Source of the DNA: Desulfamplus magnetovallimortis
Lineage (GTDB): Bacteria > Desulfobacterota > Desulfobacteria > Desulfobacterales > Desulfobacteraceae
NCBI RefSeq assembly: GCF_900170035.1
Contig: NZ_LT828556.1
Span: 18,256 to 82,255, forward strand
DNA: 64,000 bases
Direction of reading: 5' to 3'
In this document: in pieces, positions 42,345 to 52,213 of the stretch
Position numbering within the stretch: position 1 is the stretch's first letter
How the letters are laid out: every line of letters begins with the position of its first letter
Position numbers and translations under genes: made by a program
The notes under the pieces: generated by a model
What the model was told of the DNA's origin: nothing
Seen by the model: only the letters and a program-made list of their open reading frames with translations
Database searches by the model: none

Positions 42345-42473
42345 ACATGGACGATAAACAGAAGAAGATATAGTATTCCAGATAAGTAAATTGAGAATGT
42401 AAAAGTCTAACTATCTGTTATCTATACTAATTTATTTGAGCAAAAAATAAAATATTTTTCTGGAAAGTTATAG

Positions 42474-43388
42474 ATGTCTTTAATACGCATTAACAGACTT
42501 ATACAATCCATTGACTACAGCTTTGTCGTTCCTTTGACAGCTTCTCTTCCTATTCCGGTTGGTCGCAAAATTGCCATTATGCGGGGGATAGTGTGTGCTA
42601 TTCTTGATTATGACTGGCGCTCCAATGCCCTTAATTTCCGTTATGTCCGTTCAAGGGTCATGGAGAACATGAGGAACTTGTCATCCCGCAAACCACTTTG
42701 GGGAACATTGAAGCGTTTTGTCAATAATTCCATTGAAGAGTGGCAGTCATGTCTTTTCAGACATCCTGACAAGATGGTTAAGATTGCGGGACAGTGTCAT
42801 ATCGAACATCTTGATGATTATAAGCGCCATGCCAGAGAAAAACGGGGGATAGTTCTTGTATCTGCCCATTTTGACAGTTTCTGCATGGGAATGGTTCTTA
42901 TTGGCATGAAGGGACTGAAGGTTCATTGCATTAACACTTCAGGTCTTGAAAACCCTCTTATTGACCCTGCCATTCGATCATATTTCAAAATCAAATACAG
43001 TTACATGGAATCTCTGATGAACGGCAAAATGCCCTATCATGAAGATGGTATGGAGATTTTTTATGAGAAGCTCAACAATGGTGAAATGGTTGTTCTTATG
43101 GGAGATATTCCAGGAAGCCGATCTTCTGTTTTCATCGACTTTCTTGGGAAAAAATTCAGGCTTCCTTTGGGAGCATGGCATATGGCCAGAAAAACCAACA
43201 GCCTTCTTGGGGCCTATATGACCTTTGGATTTCCTGGAGGAAAGTATCATACCATATCCATTCCACCCTATGAACCTGATCCCCATGACCCTGTCAAATC
43301 CCTGATGCCCATATATTCTTTTATGGAAAAGTTGATTAAAGCCCATCCGGAAAAGTGGGTTGCATCTGATCTGTTGCAGGGCTATTGA
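42474..43388 (+). CDS. LpxL/HtrB-like lysophospholipid acyltransferase
   Basis: The 304-residue protein matches the LABLP acyltransferase group. The catalytic HxxxxD-type motif is seen as SAHFDSFCMG (about residues 124-133). GDIPGSRSSVFIDFLGKKF and the C-terminal HPEKWVASDLLQGY, comparable to the family's PEQWxW block, follow. Such enzymes add acyl chains to lipid A or other lipids at the inner membrane, or occasionally to glycans. A hydrophobic segment near the N-terminus (FVVPLTASLPIPV) may touch the membrane. GGAAAG before the ATG supports the start. It lies among glycosyltransferases, so it may act on lipid A or a capsule lipid; the substrate is not known. Confidence 0.82.
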   Translation: MSLIRINRLIQSIDYSFVVPLTASLPIPVGRKIAIMRGIVCAILDYDWRSNALNFRYVRSRVMENMRNLSSRKPLWGTLKRFVNNSIEEWQSCLFRHPDKMVKIAGQCHIEHLDDYKRHAREKRGIVLVSAHFDSFCMGMVLIGMKGLKVHCINTSGLENPLIDPAIRSYFKIKYSYMESLMNGKMPYHEDGMEIFYEKLNNGEMVVLMGDIPGSRSSVFIDFLGKKFRLPLGAWHMARKTNSLLGAYMTFGFPGGKYHTISIPPYEPDPHDPVKSLMPIYSFMEKLIKAHPEKWVASDLLQGY

Positions 43389-43389
43389 T

Positions 43390-45252
43390 GTGAATGCCGG
43401 GCTTTATGAAATGCTTTGTTCTCGGAACTTTTTATGGGCTGCAGCCTGCTTTATTATCGTATTTGTCTCCTTCGTTCTTGTATGGCCATGTAGGGTTGTT
43501 CCACTGGTTGAAGGATATGATTCTGGATTATACTTAAGGCTTGCTGAATCCATTATCAATGGAGAGTGGCTTGGTGCATACGACTATTTGACTTTGATTC
43601 GTCCTCCGGTTTATCCTCTTTTCATTGCCTTGAATTATTACCTGCATTTGCCCCTTGATCTTTTTCAGTATTCTTTGTATTTGGCCGGAGCTCTGTTAAT
43701 GGTTGCAGCGTTGAGGCAAAACAGCCTTCCACGTTCATGGACACTCATTGTTTTTGCCTTGACCATGTTGCATCCTGTGGCCCTGCTTCCTGTTAATTAT
43801 GTTGCTACCGAAGCGGTTTATTGCCCAATGACAACAGCCATTGCCGCGGCCTGTATCGGGATTTACGGATCATTTCCATTTCATTTCTGGCGTTTTTTTG
43901 TCTGGTCAATAATATTGTCGTCTGTTTTGGCTTTATTTTTTTTTACAAGGCCGGAGGGCGTGTGGATTTTGCCAGCTCTTGGTTTCATTTTTTTTTGTAT
44001 TATTTTTCTAACATTTTTAAAAAAAGAGATGTTTTCCGTGGTAGATAATATTGATGATGTTCATCATACCACTGGTGAAAAATTTGTAAGTTTATCAGTG
44101 ATAAAGGCTATTTTATATATTCTTCTACTTATTTTTCTTTGTATTTGCATGTGGAAAGGGTTGGATTATTCAATACGCTCAAAAAATAAAGAAGTTTATG
44201 GAGTAAAGATTGTTACCGAATTAACTGATCCAGGATTTGTCTCAGCATTTAAACATCTGACGCGAATAATGCCCGATTCACGTTGCCCCTATGTACCAGT
44301 GACCAGAAAAGCCATGGAGATGGCATCAAAAATGAGCAGTAGTTTTAATCTGATTTATCCCGGACTTGCCTGGCAGTTTAACGGCAAAGGCTGGTCATCT
44401 CTTGGTTGTAACTATATGAATATCTGCGATGAACTGGCCGGTGGATGGGCTGTATGGGCAATACGTGATGCAGCATTCAGAGAAGGCCTGATGAATGACG
44501 CTGTTTCAAGCCGCAAATTTTTTGATTCTATGGCTCAAGAGCTTTCAATCGCATGCAATAGTGGTAATTTTTCATGTAGCAGTAATATGACAGGAAACAT
44601 AATTGCTCCACCCTTGATGTTATCTGACTTGCCACGATTTTTTAAATCCACTGTTAAAATCATTCAAATGTTTGTCACTTTTGGAAATTTTGCGGATGAA
44701 AAATCCCCACCTTTAATATCGTTTCCACAGGAATCAGTGGAGAGATACAGTCGTATAACAGGGTCCCATTGGCCTGGGTGGTGTTACTTCGGAGGGCCAT
44801 ATTCACATACTATGGTGATGATATATAAGTGGTTTCAGATTGCAGGCTGTTTTGTCGTTATTATTGCATTGATTGTTGTTTCTTATATTTTGTTTCATTA
44901 TCTCTTCAACATATTCATAAAAAGTAATAGCGTGGCTGGCGAAACCACTTCAAATAAAATAAACAGCAATATTTCTTCCTTTGTATATTTGATTTGCTTT
45001 ACGGGAATTTTGGTTATAAGCAGGGTATTGCTTGTGACTTACATTGATGCCATGAGTTTCCATGCACAGTTAAGATACCTGGTTCCGGTCTATCCGGTTT
45101 TTATTGCATGGATAACTCTTTCAGGATTTCTATGCATTACTCTATTGGAAAGGTGTTTAAGGGTAAGTCCATATATAAACTCAAAATCGACAGCTTATTG
45201 CTTTTTTAGAAGTTATTGCAGTTGTCTGAACCAGGATAACCAGGATGGATAG
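43390..45252 (+). CDS. Polytopic GT-C-like membrane glycosyltransferase or related protein
   Basis: The protein (about 620 residues) has roughly ten membrane helices. The first loop reads VVPLVEGYDSGLYLRLAES, with an acidic pair resembling the catalytic loop of GT-C lipid-linked sugar transferases, followed by RPPVYPLFIAL. This suggests use of a polyprenyl-phosphate sugar at the outer face of the membrane. A large extracytoplasmic loop holds residues about 270-490. The frame opens at 43360 inside the previous gene; GTG 43390 or ATG 43411 are likelier starts. The last 25 codons (from about 45178) are encoded by an interspersed repeat and read SKSTAYCFFRSYCSCLNQ. The original C-terminus is therefore altered. 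Confidence 0.75.
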   Translation: MNAGLYEMLCSRNFLWAAACFIIVFVSFVLVWPCRVVPLVEGYDSGLYLRLAESIINGEWLGAYDYLTLIRPPVYPLFIALNYYLHLPLDLFQYSLYLAGALLMVAALRQNSLPRSWTLIVFALTMLHPVALLPVNYVATEAVYCPMTTAIAAACIGIYGSFPFHFWRFFVWSIILSSVLALFFFTRPEGVWILPALGFIFFCIIFLTFLKKEMFSVVDNIDDVHHTTGEKFVSLSVIKAILYILLLIFLCICMWKGLDYSIRSKNKEVYGVKIVTELTDPGFVSAFKHLTRIMPDSRCPYVPVTRKAMEMASKMSSSFNLIYPGLAWQFNGKGWSSLGCNYMNICDELAGGWAVWAIRDAAFREGLMNDAVSSRKFFDSMAQELSIACNSGNFSCSSNMTGNIIAPPLMLSDLPRFFKSTVKIIQMFVTFGNFADEKSPPLISFPQESVERYSRITGSHWPGWCYFGGPYSHTMVMIYKWFQIAGCFVVIIALIVVSYILFHYLFNIFIKSNSVAGETTSNKINSNISSFVYLICFTGILVISRVLLVTYIDAMSFHAQLRYLVPVYPVFIAWITLSGFLCITLLERCLRVSPYINSKSTAYCFFRSYCSCLNQDNQDG

Positions 45253-45354
45253 GATGCTCAGGATAGATAATCCTGCCTTATCCTGTTAATCTTGGGAATC
45301 CTGATTCAGACAATGTTGACAAGGCTTACAAGATCATAGGTGTCGATTTTGAGT
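45179..45354 (+). repeat. 176-bp composite repeat with 14-bp perfect terminal inverted repeats
   Basis: ACTCAAAATCGACA (45179-45192) and TGTCGATTTTGAGT (45341-45354) are exact inverted repeats. Inside are TTGTCTGAACCAGGATA and ATCCTGATTCAGACAA arms and GTTGACAAGGCTTACAAGATC. It has the form of a non-autonomous miniature element and overlaps the end of the GT-C-like gene. Relatives: 22135-22311, 8237-8448, 50791-50885, 15671-15732. Confidence 0.85.
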
Positions 45355-45413
45355 ATAAATGGAACCAATGCTCTCTGTAGGTTATGAGATAATCCTTTTT
45401 GGCCAGGGTAAGT

Positions 45414-47282
45414 ATGGAACCAATGATAAAAACATCTTTGCATGATGGCCAAATATCACAAAAAGAAGGTCATTCTTCAGTTGAAGCTCACCTTTCGGCA
45501 ATGATTTCCGACCTCCCTTTTATTTACAGGCGATGTATGTTTCCGATAAAATGCCGCGTTTCGTTTTTATTTGCTGTGATGCTCATTTTGATGGCTTTTA
45601 TATATGCCGTTGTTATTCCGCCATTTGAAGCCCCTGATGAGCCTTTTCATTTTTTAAGGGCATTTGGTATTACAGAGGGAGAGTGGATTCTCGAGAGCCA
45701 TCAAAAAAAAGTTGTGGTTTTTGTCCATGAAAGAATGTTTCGTCATCCTGAGTTTGCAGAGTTTGTGGGAGATTCACTTTTAAAAGATGTGGAAAAGGTT
45801 CCCAATATTGCCCTTAATACTGCGTTATATTCGCCTGTTCCATATTTTTTTCATGCTGTTGCCTTAAAATGTGGAGCAATTATTCTATCTTTTCTTTCTT
45901 TTTTCTCGCCTGCTCTCAAAAATGCCCTTTTTGGCGGGGATGGAAATACTTTTTTATATTATTATATTCTATTCTATTTATCCAGGTTGACATCCATTGG
46001 GCTGTATGCCGCTATTGTCCTGTGGATTGCAGGCTCTTCATCTTCTCTTAAATGGCCATTTCTCTGGCTTTTAGCTACTCCCATGGTAATTGCACAATCG
46101 GCAAGCATAAATATTGATGTGGTGATATATGGTGCATCGCTTTATATACTGCTTAAACCCTTTGAAGATATTCAAACTATTAAAGAATTTGTTTTTATGG
46201 TTTTGGCAGCTTTTTTTCTGATGTTGAGTAAACCGGTCTATCTACCATTGATTGGACTTTCTCTATTATTTTACATTTTATCTTGCTATGGAAATGCAGA
46301 AAAAATTTCTATGGAAATGAAAACTTCATTGAAAAAAATAGATGATTCAAGAGAAAGAATGGATGATGATTCGTCAGAAAAAATTGAGTATTCGTCAGAA
46401 AAAATTGAGTATTTGTCAGAAAAAATAGAGTGTTTGTCAGAAAAAACAAATACTCCACCAGAGAAGGCCTATGGTTCATCAGTAAAAAAAGATGTTTTAA
46501 TTTATGAAAACTTTCATATTAATAAGAAGTTTTTTATATTTTTGTTGATTGGATATACAATTGCTTTTCTTGGCTCTGTGTGGTGGAATTACATCATCAA
46601 ATATAAAGGGATACTTAAGCAGTATGTTGACTTTGCATCAATGACAACACAATTGCTTGTCAATCCTGATCAGCAGATTCTTAATGTACTTGCCTCACCG
46701 TATCGTTTTATGGAGGTTGTGTTAGACACCTTTGCCATTCATGGAAAAACACTTTATCATCAATTCGTAGGGGTTTTCGGGTGGCTTGAAATACCTGTTC
46801 CATTTTACGTGGTAATTGCATGGACTCTATTGACGATTATTTCTTTATCCCTGCTTCGCTCTTCGATTTTAATCTCATTTTCATCTGTTTTTTCCCGGGT
46901 TCACAAAACCCGGTCAACTTCAAAGTCCAATTCACTGGTTACTTCATCCAAGGCTACTCTTATACGTCACATTTCCTTAAAAAAAATGCACATAATTGCA
47001 GGTATTGCCTCTATTGCTGCTATTATGGGAGCTTTGCTTCTTCTCCTTTTAAGTGCATATATGGTATGGATGCCTGTGGATTCTGAAGTAATAATGCTTC
47101 AAGGCCGTTATTTCCATGTGTTGGCTGCATGTTTTATTGTAGCGCTGGCTTTTTTAAAACCTTGTATAATGGATATTGACAACAAAAATATTATTTTGAA
47201 AATCAAATACTTGCTTTTTGCAGGTGCATTGTTTTGCAATGCATTATCCTTTCGAGCCTTGTATCTCTATTATTATGTTTGA
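45414..47282 (+). CDS. DUF2142 family polytopic membrane protein
   Basis: The protein (about 622 residues) has around eleven membrane helices. The first periplasmic loop carries PPFEAPDEPFHFLRAFGI, the signature of DUF2142. These proteins are GT-C-like and are often found in surface polysaccharide loci; their exact sugar donor is unknown. Between helices (about residues 310-355) is a charged cytoplasmic loop containing a seven-residue tandem repeat (SSEKIEY). A TTG at 45399 opens the frame, but AGGG five bases before ATG 45414 favours the latter. It follows the GT-C-like gene after a repeat and is transcribed in the same direction. Confidence 0.82.
   Translation: MEPMIKTSLHDGQISQKEGHSSVEAHLSAMISDLPFIYRRCMFPIKCRVSFLFAVMLILMAFIYAVVIPPFEAPDEPFHFLRAFGITEGEWILESHQKKVVVFVHERMFRHPEFAEFVGDSLLKDVEKVPNIALNTALYSPVPYFFHAVALKCGAIILSFLSFFSPALKNALFGGDGNTFLYYYILFYLSRLTSIGLYAAIVLWIAGSSSSLKWPFLWLLATPMVIAQSASINIDVVIYGASLYILLKPFEDIQTIKEFVFMVLAAFFLMLSKPVYLPLIGLSLLFYILSCYGNAEKISMEMKTSLKKIDDSRERMDDDSSEKIEYSSEKIEYLSEKIECLSEKTNTPPEKAYGSSVKKDVLIYENFHINKKFFIFLLIGYTIAFLGSVWWNYIIKYKGILKQYVDFASMTTQLLVNPDQQILNVLASPYRFMEVVLDTFAIHGKTLYHQFVGVFGWLEIPVPFYVVIAWTLLTIISLSLLRSSILISFSSVFSRVHKTRSTSKSNSLVTSSKATLIRHISLKKMHIIAGIASIAAIMGALLLLLLSAYMVWMPVDSEVIMLQGRYFHVLAACFIVALAFLKPCIMDIDNKNIILKIKYLLFAGALFCNALSFRALYLYYYV
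46371..46446 (+). repeat. In-frame 21-bp tandem repeat in the DUF2142 gene
   Basis: Between three and four units of TCGTCAGAAAAAATTGAGTA encode SSEKIEY-like heptads in a cytoplasmic loop. The first units are nearly identical, so expansion may be recent. Confidence 0.88.
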
Positions 47283-47332
47283 TATGGATATCAGTGTCAG
47301 GGAGGTTTGTGATCGTATAGAACGGCATCTTT

Positions 47333-47448
47333 CATTTGTCGGTTTACACTTTTTTTTGAACCATGATTTTCATGATTAAGGGATTACCTTGATTTTTAAT
47401 CGTGTTAATCCTTTAATCATGGTTCAGAATTTTTTAAAAAGTGTAAAC
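47333..47448 (+). repeat. Hairpin interspersed repeat with GAACCATGATT arms (copy 2)
   Basis: Nearly identical to 17808-17916, with the complete right end preserved. GGTTTACACTTTTTTTTGAA on the left is matched by an inverted AAAAAGTGTAAACT on the right, defining terminal inverted repeats. Confidence 0.88.
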
Positions 47449-47511
47449 TAATTTTGAGTAGATATGTAATGATGTCTATAGAACTTGAATAAGATGATAT
47501 ACAGGAAGATT

Positions 47512-48318
47512 ATGGAACATAATAATGAAGTATTGGATACAATAGAGGATTTTGGAAAACAGTGGCAGGAATATACTGAAAATACTGGTTTTTATGGCTC
47601 TCTTTCTGCTTTGGAGAGTCTTATTGAGCCACTGTTAAATATTTCTGACATTAGTAACAGTAAAATTGCTGATGTTGGCGCAGGAACTGGTAGATATGCG
47701 TTAATGTTTCATCAGGCAGGAGCTGATAAAATTGTTGCTCTTGAGCCTTCCGACGCATTTTCTGTGCTGCAAAAAAACACAGAAGAAATAAACTCCATTG
47801 AGTGCTTTAAAAAAAGAGCTGATGAGATACCTTATGCAGGGTTTGACTATGTTTTCTGTATAGGAGTGCTTCAGTTTATTCCTGACCCTGCTCCTGCCCT
47901 TGTTGCCATGGGACGAGCATTGAACAACAGAGGAAGGATTTTTTTATGGGTGTATGGTCAGGAGAATAACAGGCTGTATCTATCCTTTGTTCTTCCCTTG
48001 AGAAAAATTACCACCCGTCTTCCACATGCTGCCTTAAAAGCACTTACTTTAACACTTCTGCCAATTGCGGAAATCTATGCCCTTGCTGGTCGATTTTTAA
48101 AACTGCCTCTTTCAGAATATCTTTCAAAATATTTTTTGAAAGTTGATCGTTATACCAGAAGAGTGATTATACATGATCAGTTAAACCCTTCTTATGTAAG
48201 ATATTATGGAAAAAATGAGTTAAAGGCTCTTCTTGAAAAATGTGGTTTTGAAGATATCAGGATGCATCACAGAATGGGATATAGCTGGAGTGTTACTGCA
48301 AGGTATGCTGGAAATTGA
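47512..48318 (+). CDS. Class I SAM-dependent methyltransferase
   Basis: The protein (about 268 residues) has a class I methyltransferase fold with motif I IADVGAGTGRYALMF, an acidic IVALEPSD at the end of strand two, and DYVFCIGVLQFIPDPAPAL as motifs IV/V. The C-terminal half has a helical insertion (about 150-220) of hydrophobic residues, perhaps for membrane contact. The substrate could be a sugar, a lipid or a small molecule. The frame opens at a TTG (47485), with ATGs at 47494 and 47512. AGGAAG precedes 47512 at good distance, so that start is used. It closes the plus-strand half of the glycan region; genes beyond it run the other way. Confidence 0.83.
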   Translation: MEHNNEVLDTIEDFGKQWQEYTENTGFYGSLSALESLIEPLLNISDISNSKIADVGAGTGRYALMFHQAGADKIVALEPSDAFSVLQKNTEEINSIECFKKRADEIPYAGFDYVFCIGVLQFIPDPAPALVAMGRALNNRGRIFLWVYGQENNRLYLSFVLPLRKITTRLPHAALKALTLTLLPIAEIYALAGRFLKLPLSEYLSKYFLKVDRYTRRVIIHDQLNPSYVRYYGKNELKALLEKCGFEDIRMHHRMGYSWSVTARYAGN

Positions 48319-48448
48319 TAATCTCTTTTTTAACGTAAATGGTGGATACCTGAGACAATAGAAGTTTTGGAAGTCTTTTTTAAAAATTATATCTTATTCG
48401 AATTTTTGTATAAGTACTTGTTGTGAATAATAAGTTAATCTTCAATTT

Positions 48449-50746
48449 TTATTTTTGAGAATGAATAATTGAATTAAGAGTTTCAGTGATAATAGGAGAT
48501 ACTGAATTAATTGAAAAACACTCATATGTTTTTTTTATTCCGGCTTTGGATATTGAGTCCCAAAGTTTTTCAGAGTTATACAGTTCACAAATAGATTTGC
48601 ATAATTCCGTAGGGGAATCTGCAATAGACACATTTATTATATTACTTAAACCCATTCCTTCAGCAGCGATGGTTGTACAAATAACTGGTACTCCGTGGCT
48701 CATACTGGATACAATTTTTCCTTTTATACCAGCTCCATATCTCAAGGGAGCAACAGAGAGTTTTACCTTCTCAAACAGAGAGTGGAGTTCAGGGACATAT
48801 CCTTTAATCACAATATCTTCAGAAGCTAATCTCTTTATGCTGTCTGGCATGTCTGATCCGGCAATTATAAATTTGCAGCCCGGTAGTTTTGCTTTAACTA
48901 AAGGCCATACATTGTGTGTAAAATATATGACAGCATCTACATTAGGAGGATGGGAAAATCCACCTAAAAAGCAGATATCTTTTCTGTTTTTAAATGAATG
49001 AATTGTACCCGGAATATCCCTGATGATGGGAATGACAGCAAGTTTGGCTGTTGGACAGTGCTTTTTGACAATTTTTGCTTCATTTTCGCTTATAAGAATA
49101 GTTAAATCTGACTTTTTGACAACTGCAAGTTCACTTTCTTTTAATTTGTCAATGTGTATTTGATTGTAATTCGAAATATTTAATTCCATTTCTCTGGAAT
49201 GCCTTATAAAATGCAGATCAACAGTATTAAAAACAATTTTTGCCTGTGGCGCATATTTTTTTACATCGTCAATGAGGGGGGCGGCAACTGTTACACGAGA
49301 AAGAATTACCAAATCAAATTGGGAACCATACTGTTTTAAATATTGAGTTGTTTTTTTTATGAATGGCTGATACCAGCATTCAATTCCAAGCCTTTGAAGG
49401 TTTTCTGTATATTGGCCTGCATGATTCTGGTTTTTGAGTGGAAGAAATGTAATACCCCAGTTATCTTCACAGGCCGTTTTCATAAAATTAAACGCATCAA
49501 GTGAGCCGGAATCTTTGTCTGGTGTTGGTGTACGTTCGTCAATCCATAGAAGGGTTTTATTTTTATAGGGTTTCCATACAGACAATTGGGACGGTTTTGT
49601 TTTATCTATTTTAGCGAGTTCTTGATGCCAGCGATTTTTAAATATGGGTTTGTTGATTAGTTGATACTTTTTTATGTTCTCTTTTAAACTAATGCCACAG
49701 CTAATCCCTTCGAAATGTACAATTTTTGAGAAGGGTGTATAGATTGTTTTGTAACCCATATCTCTTACACGAAAAGCAAGATCTGTGTCCTCATAGTAGG
49801 CTGGTTTGTAGCGTTCATCAAAGCCTCCAATTCTATTCCAAAGTTGTTTGGGAATAGCTATTGAGCAGCCTGAACAGTAGTCAGTTTCCCTGACAAAATT
49901 GAAACGGCAGTGAATCGGATTGCCATTCCGACCGTAGTTTAATATTGACCCATCTTTAAATACAAAGCCACCTGCTTCCTGCAGTGAACCATCTGGAAAA
50001 AGCAACATAGTGCCTACAAGTCCAACATTTTTATGGCTTTTAAAAGGAATCAGAATTTCTTGTAGCCATTGAGATCCAGGGGCTGCGTCATTGTTAAGGA
50101 AAACAAGGTATTTACCATTTGAATGTTTGCTTGCCTTATTACAGCTTAAAAGAAAGCCTTTGTTTTTTTTGTTGCTCAAATTTTTAATGCCTTTAATCAG
50201 GCTAAGAATCTCTTTTGTTTCATCAGAAGAATTGTCATCAATAATCAAAATTTCAAATGTAAATGTTGTGTTTTGGTTGTGAATAGCCTTAAGGCAGTTC
50301 AATGTATATCTGATATTGTTAAAAACCGGAATAATTATAGTTGCGTCAGGTTTGTGGTGGCAACTGTAAGATAGTTTCGTTGCCTCTTCATAAAGATTTC
50401 CTGGTGCTGTGATAAAATTTGTTAATTGTTTAATCTCATCATCAACAATCGGAGATTCCGCAGGCAAAGGTAAACGAGATTCTGCTTTACCATACAAAAT
50501 ATAGTGAAGCAGAGGATTCATGCCGGAATGTTTTACATCCTGATTTTGTTCCAGGTAGAATGCTGTATTAAATAAAAGGCTGGGATTCCTTCCTTCTGAC
50601 GCGCCATATTTAATGTAATGTTTCAGAGGATCAACTCTTGCAGCCGCGACATCAGAATATGTATTGAGGTAGTATGACTCGCTGAATAGGCTACTTTTTT
50701 TTAATAGAGTATATACTTTTTCTTGATACGTGTAATGTTGAATCAA
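48449..50746 (-). CDS. Two-domain glycosyltransferase (GT2 plus GT4) with N-terminal HYxxxGxxEGR repeats
   Basis: The 765-residue protein has three parts. Residues 20-95 hold two copies of the motif PLKHYIKYGASEGRNP / PLLHYILYGKAESR, common at the N-terminus of large surface-glycan glycosyltransferases. Residues about 130-370 form a GT2 domain (DATIIIPVFNNIRYTLNCL, FLNNDAAPG as the DxD-like site, YYEDTDLAFRVRDMGY). Residues about 400-760 form a GT-B domain of the GT4 kind (VAPLRYGAGIKGKIVSSMSHGVP). Two different linkages could thus be made by one protein. The only start seen is a TTG at 50746 with no good ribosome site, so the true start or an upstream lesion is uncertain. Confidence 0.85.
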   Translation of the reverse strand: MIQHYTYQEKVYTLLKKSSLFSESYYLNTYSDVAAARVDPLKHYIKYGASEGRNPSLLFNTAFYLEQNQDVKHSGMNPLLHYILYGKAESRLPLPAESPIVDDEIKQLTNFITAPGNLYEEATKLSYSCHHKPDATIIIPVFNNIRYTLNCLKAIHNQNTTFTFEILIIDDNSSDETKEILSLIKGIKNLSNKKNKGFLLSCNKASKHSNGKYLVFLNNDAAPGSQWLQEILIPFKSHKNVGLVGTMLLFPDGSLQEAGGFVFKDGSILNYGRNGNPIHCRFNFVRETDYCSGCSIAIPKQLWNRIGGFDERYKPAYYEDTDLAFRVRDMGYKTIYTPFSKIVHFEGISCGISLKENIKKYQLINKPIFKNRWHQELAKIDKTKPSQLSVWKPYKNKTLLWIDERTPTPDKDSGSLDAFNFMKTACEDNWGITFLPLKNQNHAGQYTENLQRLGIECWYQPFIKKTTQYLKQYGSQFDLVILSRVTVAAPLIDDVKKYAPQAKIVFNTVDLHFIRHSREMELNISNYNQIHIDKLKESELAVVKKSDLTILISENEAKIVKKHCPTAKLAVIPIIRDIPGTIHSFKNRKDICFLGGFSHPPNVDAVIYFTHNVWPLVKAKLPGCKFIIAGSDMPDSIKRLASEDIVIKGYVPELHSLFEKVKLSVAPLRYGAGIKGKIVSSMSHGVPVICTTIAAEGMGLSNIINVSIADSPTELCKSICELYNSEKLWDSISKAGIKKTYECFSINSVSPIITETLNSIIHSQK

Positions 50747-50790
50747 TTAAATAATCCGGGCGTTTATTTCTACTTTGTTATCTTCTTAAA

Positions 50791-50885
50791 TTGTCTGAAT
50801 CAGGATAGTCAGGATTCACAGGATAAAAGGTAATTATGCAAAATCTTGTTAATCCTGAACATCCTGGGCATCCTGATTCAGACAC
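50791..50885. repeat. TCTGAATCAGGATAG inverted-arm repeat
   Basis: TGTCTGAATCAGGAT (50792-50806) and ATCCTGATTCAGACA (50870-50884) are exact 15-bp inverted repeats around an internal segment with AATCTTGTTAATCCTGAACA. It fills the gap between two minus-strand genes. Confidence 0.82.
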
Positions 50886-50922
50886 TAAAAATAGGAAGCT
50901 AAGATAAGCTAACAAATTAGAA

Positions 50923-52188
50923 TTATTGTATGATATTTTTTATTTTGATAGCGCGTATGATAAATTCGCTTGTTCTAAGGGATCGCTCATTGCCAAAACC
51001 GCTTCCTGCCATAGTTCGAATGAAGGTTTCTGCTTTTAAAGTTGGGGGAAGTGTTCTCCTTGTCAAAACATCAATTTTGAAACCGTTTGCTCCAAGTGTA
51101 TCACAGATGGATGGTTCTGTGAACCATCTAAGGTGGCTTATGCAGTTTAGTCCAGATGGTAGATACTGGTGATTACCTTGAGCAAGTTCCATGACTATAG
51201 ACCAATGACCAGCATTGGGAATGCTTAATACCAGATATCCATCTGGTTTAAGTATTGTGTTAAAATGTTTTAATACTTTCCATGGATTTACAAGATGTTC
51301 CAGAAGTTCACCGCAATTTATGAGGTCAAATTTTGTCTTGAAAGATACGGTTTCAATATTACCGACATGAATATCATCATAATATTTACGTGCGTATGCA
51401 GCCATTTCGGGATTTTTTTCTACTCCGGCAAGGTAAATATCAGGACGTACTTTTTTGAGCCTTTTTCCATACATGCCCATGGCACATCCTACATCAAGAA
51501 CCTCTTTTGTTTTTTGAGGAATTAATTGAATCAGTTCTTTTCTGTCATTAAAATGATAGTAATCTCCAAACCGGTGAATCAGTGCATTTTTTTCAATAAA
51601 GAAGGGTATGGTGTGTGAAATTTCCTGTTTAAGTTTTCTATTGTTAGATTTTATGGTTGACAAAGTTTTCTTAAAAAAAAGGCCATTATATAATATGCAT
51701 GATGGATCCAGTGAATGGGTTGCTATCATTAATTCCGATTTTTTTTCAGCCATAATGTCTGCTGTTTCAAGATAGGACTCTATATTGAAATATGTCCAGG
51801 GAAGATCTGCTTTCTGGAATTGATTGAGAGATGTGTTGAATACAGGACCACAAGCAGATTGTCTGTTTTCCATACTGTTGATCATTTTTGAAATTGCTTT
51901 GGGAGCAAGTATGATTTCAGGATCGCCTATGTAAAGTATTTTGGTTTCAGGGGAGATTCCGGTGAACATTTCCAGGGGAAAGTTTTCTTCAGAGTATTCT
52001 ATCCATTTGGTGTCTGGGAATGAGTGCAAACACAATTTATAACTTGTTTCACGGCAAAATTGATAAGAAAATTGACTTTCTTCAATTTCAGGAGCAGTTT
52101 TTTGAGGCCATAGAATTATTAATGATAGGTTTTGTAATTTGATGTCTTGAAAAGAAGAATTTGTTATTGCGTAAAAATATTCAGTCAC
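50923..52188 (-). CDS. Methyltransferase with N-terminal glycan-enzyme-like domain
   Basis: The 421-residue product has an N-terminal half (1-200) of unknown fold that resembles a glycosyltransferase-like scaffold (ETKILYIGDPEIILAPKAIS). The C-terminal half is a class I SAM methyltransferase with motif I VLDVGCAMGMYGKRL at about 240, acidic AGVEKNPEMA, DLINCGELLEHLVNPWKVL and LKPDGYLVLSIPNAG. Such enzymes often cap or decorate surface sugars. The GTG at 52188 is preceded by AAGG eight bases upstream. It lies downstream of the exported chimera gene and upstream of the two-domain glycosyltransferase, all on the minus strand. Confidence 0.82.
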   Translation of the reverse strand: MTEYFYAITNSSFQDIKLQNLSLIILWPQKTAPEIEESQFSYQFCRETSYKLCLHSFPDTKWIEYSEENFPLEMFTGISPETKILYIGDPEIILAPKAISKMINSMENRQSACGPVFNTSLNQFQKADLPWTYFNIESYLETADIMAEKKSELMIATHSLDPSCILYNGLFFKKTLSTIKSNNRKLKQEISHTIPFFIEKNALIHRFGDYYHFNDRKELIQLIPQKTKEVLDVGCAMGMYGKRLKKVRPDIYLAGVEKNPEMAAYARKYYDDIHVGNIETVSFKTKFDLINCGELLEHLVNPWKVLKHFNTILKPDGYLVLSIPNAGHWSIVMELAQGNHQYLPSGLNCISHLRWFTEPSICDTLGANGFKIDVLTRRTLPPTLKAETFIRTMAGSGFGNERSLRTSEFIIRAIKIKNIIQ

Positions 52189-52213
52189 ATGAGTTACCTT
52201 AAAGGTGTTAATG

